Assembly (NCBI GenBank): GCA_963851085.1
Contig: CAWKNX010000019.1
Coordinates: 124,001-188,000, forward strand
DNA: 64,000 nt
DNA from: DATFVJ01 sp963851085
GTDB lineage: Bacteria > Actinomycetota > Actinomycetes > Streptosporangiales > Streptosporangiaceae
Direction: 5' to 3'
The first letter of the stretch is position 1. Each line of letters opens with the position of its first letter. This document shows, one piece after another, positions 41,667 through 51,350 of the stretch. The notes beneath the pieces are model-generated. The model was not told the DNA's origin, did no database searches, and saw only the letters and a program-made list of their open reading frames with translations. A program made the translations under genes and the position numbers.

Positions 41667-44600
41667 TCAGCGGAAGTCGCGGCTGACCACGCTCCCTTGC
41701 GCGATGGCGGCGACGCGAAGCCGCTGGATGCGGGCCGCGATGAGGTTGATCGCGCCCTCGTTGCTTTCGAGGCGGCCGTGCACGAGAAGGGCGGCCACCT
41801 CCAGGGCACTGCGCCGGTAGCGCGCCCAGACGGCGGGCGGGCAGATGACGTTGACCATGCCGGTTTCGTCTTCGAGATTGATGAATACCACACCGCCTGC
41901 GGTAGGCGGCCGCTGCCGGTGGGTGACCAGGCCGCCGCACACGACATTGGCACCTGGCGCGGTGGTCTTGAGGGCTCCGGCAGGGATGGCGCCCCTTGCG
42001 GCGAGCGCCGCCCGGATGTGTGCAATGGGATGTGTGCCTGACGTGCCCGTGGCCCATAGATCGGCGAGGGTCTCTTCGACCGGGGTCATCGCGGGCAGCG
42101 GTGGCGCCGCGAGCCCGGGGGTGGTGCCAGGAAGCTGCCCGGGACGGGTGGATGCGAGTGCGCCCGCCGCCCACAGCGCAGCGCGGCGGGAAAGACCGAA
42201 GCAGCCGAAGGCTCCGGCGATCGCCAGCGCCTGCAGCGCCGGCCCGGACAGCTGGGTGCGGCGGGCGAAGTCGTCAAGATCCGCATACGGGCGGCCCGCG
42301 GCAATCGCCTCGGCCTGATCGCTGCCGAGGTCGCGGACACTGGACAGGCCAAGCCTGATACCCGGACCTCCAGCCATGGGCTCAAAGGTGGCCATGGGCT
42401 CAAAGGTGGCCATGGGCTCAAAGGTGGCCATGGGTTCGAGGGTGGCCAGTGCGTCGCTCGCGTTGACATCCACTCCACGGACCTCGACCCCGTGGTGACG
42501 CACGTCGGTGATCAACGTGGCCGGTGAGTAGAAACCCATCGGCTGGTTACGCAGCAGGGCGGCGGTGAACGCGGCCGGGTAGTAGCACTTGAGCCAGGCG
42601 CTGGCATAAACCAGGTAAGCGAAGCTGATCGCGTGTGACTCAGGGAACCCGTAGCTGGAGAACGCGAGGATCTTCTCGTAGATTTCCTCCGCAACCGCAG
42701 CGGGGATGTCCCGTGCGGCCATCCCGTCCAGCAGGCGCTGGCGGAGTTCTTCGATGCGCTGCGGCGCCCGCTTGGCGCTCATCGCCTGGCGCAGCCGGTC
42801 TGCCTCCGCGGGGGTGAACCCGGCGCAGTCAATGGCGATCTGCATCATCTGTTCCTGGAATAGCGGAACGCCAAGCGTCTTACCCAAAGCGCCGTGCATG
42901 GACTCGTGCGGCAGCGTCGCATCCTCATCCCCCCTGCGGCGGCGCAGGTAGGGGTGAACCGAGCCGCCCTGGATGGGTCCGGGCCTGATCAGGGCGACCT
43001 CGACGACCAGGTCGTAGAATTTCTCCGGCCGCAGCCGGGGCAGCGTGGCCATCTGGGCACGTGATTCGACCTGGAATACCCCGACTGTGTCGGCTTGCTG
43101 GAGCATCCGGTAGACGGCGGGATCTTCCTGCGGGATCGAATGCAGATCCCAGCTATGACCGTGGTACGCCGCAACCAGGTCGAACGTGTCGTGCAGGCAA
43201 GACAGCATGCCCAGGCCGAGCAGGTCGAACTTGACCAGTCCGGCGGCGGCGCAGTCATCCTTGTCCCACTGAAGCACGGTGCGGCCGGGCATCCGCGCCC
43301 ACTCCACCGGGCATACCTCGCCGACCGGCCGGTCACAGATCACCATCCCACCCGAGTGGATGCCCAGGTGACGGGGCAGCCGCTGCATCTGCCCGGCCAG
43401 CTGGACCACGGCTTCCGGGATGCCGGCATCGGATGGAACCGGCTCGCCCGGCCCTATCTGATGTGACCACGCGTCCTGCTGGCCGGGTGAATGCCCGAGC
43501 GCCCGTGCCGCATCGCGGAGCGCCATCCGTGGCTGGTAGGAGATGACGTTGGCGACCTGGGCGGCACGCTCACGGCCATATTTGAGGTAGACGTACTGAA
43601 TCACGTCTTCGCGGCGGCGATGCTCGATGTCCAGGTCGATGTCGGGTGGGCCGTCCCGGCCAGCTGAAAGGAACCGCTCGAACAGCAGGCCATGCCGTAC
43701 GGCGTCGACACTGGTGATCCCGAGCGCGTAACAGACTGCCGAGTTAGCGGCCGATCCCCGCCCCTGGCACAGGATCTTCTTGTCCGCGCAGTACTCGACG
43801 ATGTCGTTGACGATCAGGAAGTAGCCGGCGAACCCGAGGCCCTCGATCACATCGAGTTCGTGCGCGACCTGACGGTATGCACCTGGCACCCGCTGCGCGT
43901 CTGGAGGGCCGTAACGGTGCGGGATCTTGTCCGCGACCAGTTTGCGCAGCCACGTCATCTGCGTGTAGTTCCCCGTAACCGGCCAGTCCGGCAGCTTGGG
44001 TGCCATCACCTTGAAGCTGAAGGCGCATTCGCGGCCCAGTTCGACGCTGCGCGCGAAGACGCCGGGAAACCGGTCCAGGCGCTGCGCCATCTCCGCCCCG
44101 CTGCGGAGGTAGGCGCTGCCGGCCGCGGGCAGCCAGCCGTTCATCTCATCCAGGCAGGTCCGTGCCCGTATCGCCGCAAGCGCCTGGGCGAGCCGTGCCT
44201 GCGCGGGCGCGGCGTAGTGCACATTGCTCGACGCCACCACCCCTATCCCGCCGCGCCTGGCCAGCTCGTACAGCGCGTCATTGCGTTCGTCGTCGGCCGG
44301 CTGATCGTGATCAATCAGCTCCACCATGACATTGCCACGGCCGAACATCTCCGCCAGCCGGTGTAGCTCGCCGAGCGCGGCTCCTGGCCCGCTGGCAGCG
44401 AGCGCGGCGGGTACCGCACCCTTGCGGCAGCCGGTGAGCACAACCCAGTGGCCGCCGTGCGCGGCGGCGAGGGCGTCGATGTCGTAACTTGGGCGGCCCT
44501 TTTCACCGCCAGCCAGCTGTGCGGCGCTGATCACCCGGCACAGCCGCCGGTAGCCCTCCGGGTCACGGGCAAGCACGAGCAGATGCTGGCCGGCGGGATC

Positions 44601-45263
44601 CGGAACTCCGGCCCGGGGGGCTGCGGGGCGCTCCGGGCCAGCACCGCGGGCTGCGGGACGGGCTGCGGGGCGGGCTCCGGGGCGGGCTCCGGGGCGGCGG
44701 GCTCCGGGGCGGTGGCCACCCGGGCCAGCGCTGTGGCCACCCATCAGGTCCAGGCTGAGCTCTGCACCGAAGATTGTGGCCACCCGAACACCGGTCTCTT
44801 CTTCGCTGCGCGCAGCAGCCTGTGCGAACTGAGCCGCACCGTACATGCCGTCGTGGTCGGTGATGGCGAGGACCTCTACACCGCGTCGCGCTGCCTCCGC
44901 GACCAGTTCGGCAGGCTGCGACGCCCCATCCAGGAAGCTGTAGGAGGAATGACAGTGCAGCTCTGCCCAGGGCACCTGGTGCGCTTGCGCGGTTCCCTGA
45001 CGGTTGGGCAGATGGGTCACCGGCCGGTGATGCCCTGACTGGCGCCCCGACTGGCCCGGGGTCGGCGCGTCACCGGGCGGCACGTCACCGGGCGGCACGT
45101 CAGGGGGTGACCGCACTGGGGTTGCATCCGCATCGGTCGGCGATCCCACGGGCTGCGGCTCATCCGCCGGCGACCCAGCGGACGGTGCGCCAGTGGAGCG
45201 GGCACGCCAGGATAGGCGCCGCTCGAACTCATCCCAGGGGACCGGCGGGTTGTTCCAGCCCAC
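41667..45263 (-). CDS. dnaE2: Error-prone DNA polymerase III alpha (DnaE2)
   Basis: 1198 residues. The PHP domain (about 95-330: AELHCHSSYSFLDGASQPAE, ITDHDGMYG) precedes the polymerase core with catalytic Asp in GPPDIDLDIEHRRREDVIQY, the thumb/finger segments and a C-terminal OB fold (VVFINLEDETGMVNVI). It is the translesion polymerase of the ImuA'/ImuB/DnaE2 mutasome. A four-fold 18-bp repeat (42,374-42,447) encodes (ATFEPM) units at about residue 940. The first 80 residues are Pro/Asp-rich. Transcribed after imuB but separated by a 160-bp gap containing an inverted repeat, so it probably has its own promoter. Confidence 0.93.
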   Translation of the reverse strand: MGWNNPPVPWDEFERRLSWRARSTGAPSAGSPADEPQPVGSPTDADATPVRSPPDVPPGDVPPGDAPTPGQSGRQSGHHRPVTHLPNRQGTAQAHQVPWAELHCHSSYSFLDGASQPAELVAEAARRGVEVLAITDHDGMYGAAQFAQAAARSEEETGVRVATIFGAELSLDLMGGHSAGPGGHRPGARRPGARPGARPAARPAARGAGPERPAAPRAGVPDPAGQHLLVLARDPEGYRRLCRVISAAQLAGGEKGRPSYDIDALAAAHGGHWVVLTGCRKGAVPAALAASGPGAALGELHRLAEMFGRGNVMVELIDHDQPADDERNDALYELARRGGIGVVASSNVHYAAPAQARLAQALAAIRARTCLDEMNGWLPAAGSAYLRSGAEMAQRLDRFPGVFARSVELGRECAFSFKVMAPKLPDWPVTGNYTQMTWLRKLVADKIPHRYGPPDAQRVPGAYRQVAHELDVIEGLGFAGYFLIVNDIVEYCADKKILCQGRGSAANSAVCYALGITSVDAVRHGLLFERFLSAGRDGPPDIDLDIEHRRREDVIQYVYLKYGRERAAQVANVISYQPRMALRDAARALGHSPGQQDAWSHQIGPGEPVPSDAGIPEAVVQLAGQMQRLPRHLGIHSGGMVICDRPVGEVCPVEWARMPGRTVLQWDKDDCAAAGLVKFDLLGLGMLSCLHDTFDLVAAYHGHSWDLHSIPQEDPAVYRMLQQADTVGVFQVESRAQMATLPRLRPEKFYDLVVEVALIRPGPIQGGSVHPYLRRRRGDEDATLPHESMHGALGKTLGVPLFQEQMMQIAIDCAGFTPAEADRLRQAMSAKRAPQRIEELRQRLLDGMAARDIPAAVAEEIYEKILAFSSYGFPESHAISFAYLVYASAWLKCYYPAAFTAALLRNQPMGFYSPATLITDVRHHGVEVRGVDVNASDALATLEPMATFEPMATFEPMATFEPMAGGPGIRLGLSSVRDLGSDQAEAIAAGRPYADLDDFARRTQLSGPALQALAIAGAFGCFGLSRRAALWAAGALASTRPGQLPGTTPGLAAPPLPAMTPVEETLADLWATGTSGTHPIAHIRAALAARGAIPAGALKTTAPGANVVCGGLVTHRQRPPTAGGVVFINLEDETGMVNVICPPAVWARYRRSALEVAALLVHGRLESNEGAINLIAARIQRLRVAAIAQGSVVSRDFR

Positions 45264-45328
45264 GGTTGCCGCGCTACCTCTCCTGCCCGGTCACGTCAGT
45301 GACCCGGGCGGGACCCTTACTGACTGCT

Positions 45329-45387
45329 TTTCATGATCGCGGTAATTTTTTGGAAGTATGCGCGGAAAAGTTACCGCGATCATGAAA
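45329..45387. repeat. Inverted repeat element, 17-bp perfect arms (copy 2)
   Basis: TTTCATGATCGCGGTAA (45,329-45,345) and its complement (45,371-45,387) flank a 25-base loop. Read in reverse, the loop matches that of the element at 11,664 (GGTAACTTTTCCGC-CATAC). It lies between imuB and dnaE2 and may stop transcription from imuB. A LexA half-site TCGAAC is at 45,412. Confidence 0.75.
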
Positions 45388-45423
45388 CCAAGGGCCTGAC
45401 CGACCGATCCGTCGAACACATAA

Positions 45424-47352
45424 CTAGTCATAGCTGGCCTCGATCATCCAGCGGCCTCCCTCAACGGCCGCTAGCCATGCGGCGCCATCCCGGGTGACCA
45501 GCTGAAACCTAGCCAGCCGCCGAACATACGCAGGATCCCACCACTGTTCGTAGACGGGCCAGGGACCGGCCCAGGCAGTGATCTCCTGCGGCAGCCCGCC
45601 GTCAATGGCGAGCCGTGCAGGTGGCGCGGATATGGCGGCACGCCCGGTAACGGTCACCGGCTCCCCTGACGCGCAGGTCACGCTCGCGGGCAGCGGAGCC
45701 GGGTAAACGGTGATCGGGGATGGCGCGGGGATGCGGCCTGGCCAGGGCCGGTCAGCGGGCAGCCGCGGAGCGCGGCTGTCGCCGAATGGAACCAGCGTGA
45801 TTTGCTCGCCGGGGCCGCGCCCGCCTGCAAGCACCGGGCGGGTCACCGCCTCATGGCCGAGCAGGGACTGGACCCGGGAGGCGGCGCGCGCGACCCGGTC
45901 GCTGACCATAGCCTCACCCCACAGTCCAAGCTGAGTGCCCTCATCAGGGACGATCTGATCCGGTATCAGGCGCAGTACCACAATCCCGCCGCGCGAGACC
46001 CCGTCATCGGCATCGTCCCCGGTATTCGATGCCGCCAGGCTGCTGTCGGCGCGGTCATCGGCGGGTGGCCCACCGGTCCGACGCTCATCGGCAGGCTTCC
46101 CCCGATGCTTTCCAGCCACGAGCGCACCGCCCGGGCCTTCCCCCACCACGCGCACACCATACACACCCGCCACACTCGCACCGCCCGCACCCGCCACACC
46201 CGCCACACCCGCCATGCGCACACCGTGCACACCCGCCATGCACGCACCACCCTCCTCCCCAGCCACGCGAGTGCCGCCTTCCTCCCCAGCCACGCGGGTA
46301 CCGCCTAGGCCTTCCCCCGCCACGCGCGCACCGCCCGCACCCGCCACGCGCGCACCGGTACGCCATCCGTCGAGCTGCCAGCGCACCCGTTCCGCCACTG
46401 CCAGCGAGGACAGCAGCCCGTCGTGCCGCCACAATCGCGAGTAGATCTGGCCGCTGGTGAAGCCCACCTGCACCTCGACCCGGACACATGCGAGCCCACG
46501 TCTGGCCAGGTTCGTGTGCAGCCGGTCGGCAAGCGCCCTACCGGCGAACACCACGGGCTCGGCCAGCAGTACAGGCGGATCGAACTCGATTGCCTCCGAC
46601 AGGTCGGCTGACGGGGACCGCGGTGCAAGCGTGCGGGGCTCCAGGCCCCTGGCCAGCCGATGCGCGGTCGCACCCACGGCACCGAACCGGGCCAGCACAT
46701 CCTGCGCTGGCAGGGCCGCGAAGTCGCCAAGCGTATGGATTCCGAGCCGGGCAAGCAGGCCGGTCAGCTCTGGATCTTCGAGCAGCCCGACCGAATGCGG
46801 GGCAAGGAACCGTCGCGTACCGCCCGGCGGCACTACTACCCCGTCGCTACCCGTACGGGCAGCGAGCTGAGCGGCGAACATGCCGTCCGCGACCCCGGTC
46901 CTGCACGTGACCCCGCGGTCAGTCAGAGCCTGCGTGAGTTTTTCCGCGAGTGCTTTCTCACCCCCGAAATACCTGGCCGGGCCGCGAGCGCCGATCGCGC
47001 ACAGCCCCGGTCGCACCACCTCGACCCGCGGGCAGAACTCCTCCACCGCTGCCACCACGGGTTCGAACGCCCGCGCTTCCGCATCGAGGTCCCTGGCACG
47101 CACCATCAGGTCAGGGCAATGGCGCTGTGCATCCCGCAGCCGCTGCCCCCGCCGGACTCCCGCGGCCCGCGCGGCCGCCGAACACGCGACGACCAGATTC
47201 GCAGCAAGCACAGCCACCGCCGCAGCCGGTGCCACAGGGTCCGCTCCTACCACCGCACCCGGTGCCACGGAGTCCGCTCCCACCACCACGACCGGCCAAT
47301 CAGGGCACCACACCACGAGTACCCGCGGTGGTACGCCGCGAGCCGAGCCCAC
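45424..47352 (-). CDS. imuB: Y-family polymerase-like mutasome protein ImuB
   Basis: 642 residues. It starts near VPPRVLVVWCPDWPVVVV and keeps the Y-family palm, fingers and little-finger layout (RLRDAQRHCPDLMVRARDLD, LARLGIHTLGDFAALPAQDV), but the acidic catalytic residues of active Y-polymerases are not evident, as in known ImuB, which serves as an adaptor to the clamp and DnaE2. A 110-residue insert (about 355-465) is made of repeats such as RVAGEEGG and CMAGVHGV. GTG 47,352 lies just after the imuA' stop with an AGGGG site; TTG 47,382 would overlap imuA' by 23 bp. Confidence 0.88.
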   Translation of the reverse strand: MGSARGVPPRVLVVWCPDWPVVVVGADSVAPGAVVGADPVAPAAAVAVLAANLVVACSAAARAAGVRRGQRLRDAQRHCPDLMVRARDLDAEARAFEPVVAAVEEFCPRVEVVRPGLCAIGARGPARYFGGEKALAEKLTQALTDRGVTCRTGVADGMFAAQLAARTGSDGVVVPPGGTRRFLAPHSVGLLEDPELTGLLARLGIHTLGDFAALPAQDVLARFGAVGATAHRLARGLEPRTLAPRSPSADLSEAIEFDPPVLLAEPVVFAGRALADRLHTNLARRGLACVRVEVQVGFTSGQIYSRLWRHDGLLSSLAVAERVRWQLDGWRTGARVAGAGGARVAGEGLGGTRVAGEEGGTRVAGEEGGACMAGVHGVRMAGVAGVAGAGGASVAGVYGVRVVGEGPGGALVAGKHRGKPADERRTGGPPADDRADSSLAASNTGDDADDGVSRGGIVVLRLIPDQIVPDEGTQLGLWGEAMVSDRVARAASRVQSLLGHEAVTRPVLAGGRGPGEQITLVPFGDSRAPRLPADRPWPGRIPAPSPITVYPAPLPASVTCASGEPVTVTGRAAISAPPARLAIDGGLPQEITAWAGPWPVYEQWWDPAYVRRLARFQLVTRDGAAWLAAVEGGRWMIEASYD

Positions 47353-47359
47353 CAGGTAC

Positions 47360-48175
47360 TCACCCCTGTCCAACCGCAACAAGCTCTAACCCCGCCGCCC
47401 CCGCCGCCCCCGCCGCGGCATCCCGCACCCCAACACCCCGCACCCCAACACCCCGCACCGCGGCACCCGGCACCGCGGCATCCGGCATCGCGGCATCCGG
47501 CATCGCGGCATCCGGCATCGCGGCCTCCTGCGCCACAACGTCCCGCTCCGCAACGTCCTGCTCGGCGACTGCAACGGCGCCGTTCGGGCCGGGTAGCCAC
47601 CACCACTGCGCCCGGGGGCGTGCCCCGCCTCCCCTGCCCCCCGCGACTACCTGTACCCGCCGCCCACGCAGACGCCCATGGCCGATGCCTATCCCGAACC
47701 AATGGGAGCGGGTCACACGTAGCGACAGATTCGCTCCCTCCCAGCCTCCCGCCACCACGAGCGCACCCCCGCTACGCCGCGCATGTGCCGCCAGCCGCCG
47801 TGCTACCTGGGCGGACGGGCGGGCAGGCGGGCGCAGCAGCACCAGCTCACAGCCTTCGAGCAAAGCGGCCACTACCTGGGGCCACCGCGATCCTGGGTCC
47901 GGCACCAAGAGCAAACGGTCCACATCCACACCGGCGTCGGCCGCCGCAAGCACGCCCAGTTGCGGCATCCCCACCACGGCACACCATCCCCCGGCTGCCG
48001 ACACCCCCGCTGCCAGAGTCATACACAGCAACCCGGATCGCTCCACCGCCACGATGCAGCCACGCCGCAGGCCACCCCCCTGCAACAGCCTGCTCAGCAC
48101 CGGCAGCACCGGCAGCAGTTCCTCCACGGGCTGCTCCGGCACCAGCTCACGCAGTTGCGTGGGTACTGCGGCCAT
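47360..48175 (-). CDS. RecA-like mutasome protein ImuA'
   Basis: 271 residues from ATG 48,175, chosen because GAGAG precedes it and an SOS box lies 12 bp upstream; an ATG at 48,193 falls inside that box. The RecA-like segment (LQGGGLRRGCIVAVERSGLL, CELVLLRPPARPSAQVARRL) lacks a standard Walker A, as is usual for ImuA'. The C-terminal 60 residues are tandem repeats (AAMPDAAMPDAA..., VRGVGVRGVG) encoded by 15-18-bp units at 47,400-47,560. It abuts imuB and belongs to the damage-induced mutagenesis cassette. Confidence 0.82.
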   Translation of the reverse strand: MAAVPTQLRELVPEQPVEELLPVLPVLSRLLQGGGLRRGCIVAVERSGLLCMTLAAGVSAAGGWCAVVGMPQLGVLAAADAGVDVDRLLLVPDPGSRWPQVVAALLEGCELVLLRPPARPSAQVARRLAAHARRSGGALVVAGGWEGANLSLRVTRSHWFGIGIGHGRLRGRRVQVVAGGRGGGARPRAQWWWLPGPNGAVAVAEQDVAERDVVAQEAAMPDAAMPDAAMPDAAVPGAAVRGVGVRGVGVRDAAAGAAGAAGLELVAVGQG

Positions 48176-48186
48176 GCTCTCACTAT

Positions 48187-48202
48187 CGAACATGTATTCG
48201 AT
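48187..48202. promoter_or_regulatory. LexA-type SOS box before imuA'
   Basis: TCGAACATGTATTCGA matches the known Gram-positive/actinobacterial LexA consensus TCGAAC-N4-GTTCGA at 11 of 12 positions. It lies 12 bp upstream of the chosen imuA' start, so LexA would repress the imuA'-imuB transcript until DNA damage. Confidence 0.8.
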
Positions 48203-48532
48203 AAGGTCAAGCGGGGTGGGCTCCGGTTCGTGTGCGCCCGCGATCCGGCCGGTGACCAGGGGATCGTGGAGCACACCAAGGTCGCGCCGCAGCCATTTCG
48301 AGCTCGCATTGGCAGCGCCCGCCATTCGCTGAACCGGCGGATTCAGGCTTCACCGCGGGAATAGGGACCGTTCATCTGTCGTGCACGCCTATGGCAGGAG
48401 GGCCAATCAGGATGAAAACATCGTGGCCGCTCGCCAGGTGGGGCCCAAGCAGCGGGCCAGCGCAGGCCCGCCACCCAGCAGACCGGTCCGCGGCAGTTGG
48501 CCCGCAAAGACGGATAACCGAGAGGAAACAGG
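48203..48532. other. Divergent gap between imuA' and the phosphatase gene
   Basis: About 330 bp; promoters of both genes should be here. No RNA, repeat or supported gene was seen. Confidence 0.4.
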
Positions 48533-50170
48533 ATGAGCGAACCACCCGGCGTCTCCAGACGGCAGGCACTGGTTCTCGGCGGGCTGGCCGTGACGGCACC
48601 GCTGGTTCCAGCCATCAAGGGCGCGCCGTCCCTGGTCCGCACGCCGGGCACGGCAGGTGCGCCGCCACCCGGGCAGCTTCACGTCCAGTTCGGCGCCGAC
48701 GCCGCGGCGGAGATAGCGGTCTCCTGGGCAGCCGCGGACGCGGTGGCACGACCACGGCTGCGCGTCGGCCGCGCGCACGATTCCCGTGCTGCCCACTATG
48801 AATTCGGCATCGACGTGCCTGCCGAGGAACGCGTCTACAACGAGGCACTCACCGGTGAGCGCGTCTACACCTACCACGCACGGCTGAGGGGCCTGGCCCC
48901 GGACACCGCGTATGTGTACGAAGTGGCACACGATGGTGCGCAGCCCGTGCCTGGCACCTTCCGCACCGGTCCGCGCGGCCGTGCCAAGGGTTTCCGCTTC
49001 ACCAGCTTCGGCGATCAGGCCATCCCCGCGGCGGTTGGCCAGGGGCTCGGCCCGCACACCCCCAACGCGGGCTACATCGTGGACGCCGTCGACGCGCTCG
49101 ACCCGCTGTTCCACCTGATGAACGGGGATCTGTGCTACGCCAACGTCAGTGACGCGCCCGTGGCGACCTGGGACTCGTTCTTCACCAACAACATGCGCTC
49201 GGCGCGATACCGTCCCTGGATGCCCGCCGCGGGCAACCACGAGAACGAGGTCGGCAACGGCCCACAGGGCTATCTCTCATATCAGACCCGCTTCGAACTG
49301 CCCGACAACGGGTCGCCGGGGATGCGGGGCAACTGGTACGCATTCACCGTCGGGCCGGTGCGGGTGCTTTCCATCAACAACGACGACGTCTGCCTTCAGG
49401 ATGGCGCTTTCAGCGCCTACCGCCGCGACCACGTGCCTGGCTACCAGGCCAATGGCGACGACCCCTACATCAGGGGGTACAGCCGCGGCCTGCAGCGGTC
49501 CTGGCTAGAGGCGCAGCTCGCCGCGGCGCGCCGCGAGGAGTCCATCGACTGGATCGTCGTCTGCATGCACCAGGTGGCCATGTCCTCGGCGCATTTCAAC
49601 GGCGCGGACCTCGGCATCAGGCAGGAGTTCATGCCGTTGTTCGACGCCTACGGCGTGGATCTCGTCGTCGCCGGCCACGAACACCACTTCGAGCGGAGCT
49701 TCCCCGTGCGTGGGGTCCTCCCCGGCAGCAACCTGCTCACCCCCGCGCCGCAAGACAGCGATCCGGCCGAGATCGACACGAGCAAGGGGACAGTCCACAT
49801 GATCATCGGCGGCGGCGGGCACTCAACACCCACGCCGGTCAGCGATTTCGATACTCCCCACGACGGCGTGCTCATCGTCGGGGTGGGCGCAGGCAGCCCG
49901 CAGAGCGGGCACCCTTCGATCACCACCACGGAGCCCGCACCCTGGTCGGCCTATCGTGACCTGCAGACTCCGTATGGTTTCGCCTCGTTCGACCTGGTCC
50001 CGAGGGAGGCGGGCTGGACCACCTCGATCACGGTCACCCACTATGGCGCGGCGGCGGGGTCGCCGGACTACACACCACTGGACCGGTTCGTCATGCGGAA
50101 GGCACTCGGTAAGGACGGCACGCGCCGGGGCCAGACGGTGCCTGCCACGATGCCTGCCACCGCGCCCTAA
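48533..50170 (+). CDS. Tat-exported purple acid phosphatase-like metallophosphoesterase
   Basis: 545 residues. The N-terminus SRRQALVLGGLAVTAPLVPA is a twin-arginine signal, so it folds with metals and is exported. A fibronectin-like N-domain (about 40-140) is followed by a dinuclear metallophosphoesterase core: FTSFGDQ, NGDLCYANVS, AAGNHENEVG, CMHQVAMSS and GHEHHFERS. This is the purple acid phosphatase layout; it would release phosphate from organic esters outside the cell. ATG 48,533 has a GAGAGGA site. A repeat element with a strong hairpin follows its stop and may terminate transcription. Confidence 0.92.
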   Translation: MSEPPGVSRRQALVLGGLAVTAPLVPAIKGAPSLVRTPGTAGAPPPGQLHVQFGADAAAEIAVSWAAADAVARPRLRVGRAHDSRAAHYEFGIDVPAEERVYNEALTGERVYTYHARLRGLAPDTAYVYEVAHDGAQPVPGTFRTGPRGRAKGFRFTSFGDQAIPAAVGQGLGPHTPNAGYIVDAVDALDPLFHLMNGDLCYANVSDAPVATWDSFFTNNMRSARYRPWMPAAGNHENEVGNGPQGYLSYQTRFELPDNGSPGMRGNWYAFTVGPVRVLSINNDDVCLQDGAFSAYRRDHVPGYQANGDDPYIRGYSRGLQRSWLEAQLAAARREESIDWIVVCMHQVAMSSAHFNGADLGIRQEFMPLFDAYGVDLVVAGHEHHFERSFPVRGVLPGSNLLTPAPQDSDPAEIDTSKGTVHMIIGGGGHSTPTPVSDFDTPHDGVLIVGVGAGSPQSGHPSITTTEPAPWSAYRDLQTPYGFASFDLVPREAGWTTSITVTHYGAAAGSPDYTPLDRFVMRKALGKDGTRRGQTVPATMPATAP

Positions 50171-50182
50171 CGCCAGCCGCAG

Positions 50183-50305
50183 CCTGATCCTGATACGTGA
50201 GTCGCGGACTCACATCGAGCAGGGAGCGGCCCCCGCAGGTCGGCGGGGGGATCCCCCGGGGGGGTCGTCCCCCCGGGGCAGTACAGTCTTAACGACTGCC
50301 GCGGC
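50183..50305 (+). repeat. Dispersed element, copy 2 (after phosphatase gene), with GC hairpin
   Basis: It begins CTGATCCTGATACGTGAGTC and ends TTAACGACTGCCGC, with a long hairpin GATCCCCCGGGGG...CCCCCGGGG between. It aligns over its length with 11,232-11,345. Here it starts about 13 bp after the stop codon. Confidence 0.7.
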
Positions 50306-50408
50306 GCGCAGGCCGGCGCTGCGGACCGCGACGGGGGGCCCGGTGGGCTGGTACTGATCCACCGCGGGGCTGTCACGCGCGGCCCGGCTGCGCTGGCGGC
50401 TGATGAGG

Positions 50409-51116
50409 TCAGCGGATCAGCAACCTCGCGCCGAGTGCGAGCGCCCCGAGCGCCACGACGCCGAACACCGCCACCCAGACGATGCCAGGAACGCCGCTAA
50501 GGCGCGCGAGGTCGTCCGCGTCAGTGGCGCGGACGCCGCGCCGCCTCGTGCGCTGAAGCTCAGCCACCGGCCGCACCGCGCCGAGCAGCAGGAACCACGT
50601 CGCGCAGTACGCGAACGCCGCCTGGACAAGAGGGGATGCGAGCCAGCAGACGGCCAGGACGGTGAGGACAGCCACCGCCGCCGCCGCGAGGCCGTAGCCG
50701 TTACGCATCGCCAGGGTCAGCCCGGCGAGCAGGGCCAGGCTGATCAGCAGCATGGCAATGGGGTGGCCGCCCGCAAGCAGGGCCGCGGCACCGAGGCCGA
50801 GCAGCGACGGTGCCGTGTAACCGGCGGCCGTCGTGAGCATCATGCCCGGGCCTGTCGGCTTGCCGGCCGAGAGCGTTTCGCCCGCGGTACTCGCGTGCAG
50901 CCGGACCCCGGCGAGCCGCCGTCCCGTGGCGAGCGCCGTCAGAGCGTGACCACCTTCGTGGGCGATGGTCACCACGTTGCGGGTCACCCGCCAAGCCTGG
51001 CGCGGCAGCACGGCGGCCACCGCGACCAGACCAGTGGCCGCTACCAGCCAGCCCGGCGGCAGGTGCTGGGCTGCGGCCACCCGGTGCCACATTTCATCCA
51101 GTCTCGCGATGTTCAC
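50409..51116 (-). CDS. M50-like membrane metallopeptidase
   Basis: 235 residues, about six membrane helices. The zinc motif HEGGH (residues 53-57, in TIAHEGGHALTALATGRRLAG) marks the M50B-like family of intramembrane proteases related to site-2 proteases. A second zinc ligand would be a later Asp in the membrane region, not securely placed. It starts at GTG 51,116. No anti-sigma factor or other clear substrate gene adjoins. Such proteins are widespread in actinobacteria and mostly uncharacterised. Confidence 0.85.
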   Translation of the reverse strand: MNIARLDEMWHRVAAAQHLPPGWLVAATGLVAVAAVLPRQAWRVTRNVVTIAHEGGHALTALATGRRLAGVRLHASTAGETLSAGKPTGPGMMLTTAAGYTAPSLLGLGAAALLAGGHPIAMLLISLALLAGLTLAMRNGYGLAAAAVAVLTVLAVCWLASPLVQAAFAYCATWFLLLGAVRPVAELQRTRRRGVRATDADDLARLSGVPGIVWVAVFGVVALGALALGARLLIR

Positions 51117-51350
51117 CTAGTCACACTCGTCCCTGGCGCACGTTGACCGGTTCCACGGCCTGGCACGGCTTCCCGCATAGCGAGGGTAGGGCAGCCAGCG
51201 ACCGCGCCGGGCCGGGCCAGGCAGATTCGCGACGGCACATCATCTGGCCGGGTCCTGCGCGGACCGCTGCACTGCCGGAGCCTTGTTACCATTTGTGCAG
51301 TACCTACGCCGCGTCGCCCGGCGGGCGGCCCGGCGTGAGGGAGGTGCACG

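Noticed and set aside
45412..45427. Second SOS box before dnaE2
   Set aside because: Only the left half (TCGAAC) matches; the right half, AACTAG, does not fit the LexA consensus.
46660..48332. Long Pro/His/Ala-rich plus-strand frames opposite imuA'/imuB
   Set aside because: They are shadows of repeat-bearing mutasome genes and lack any domain or start signal.
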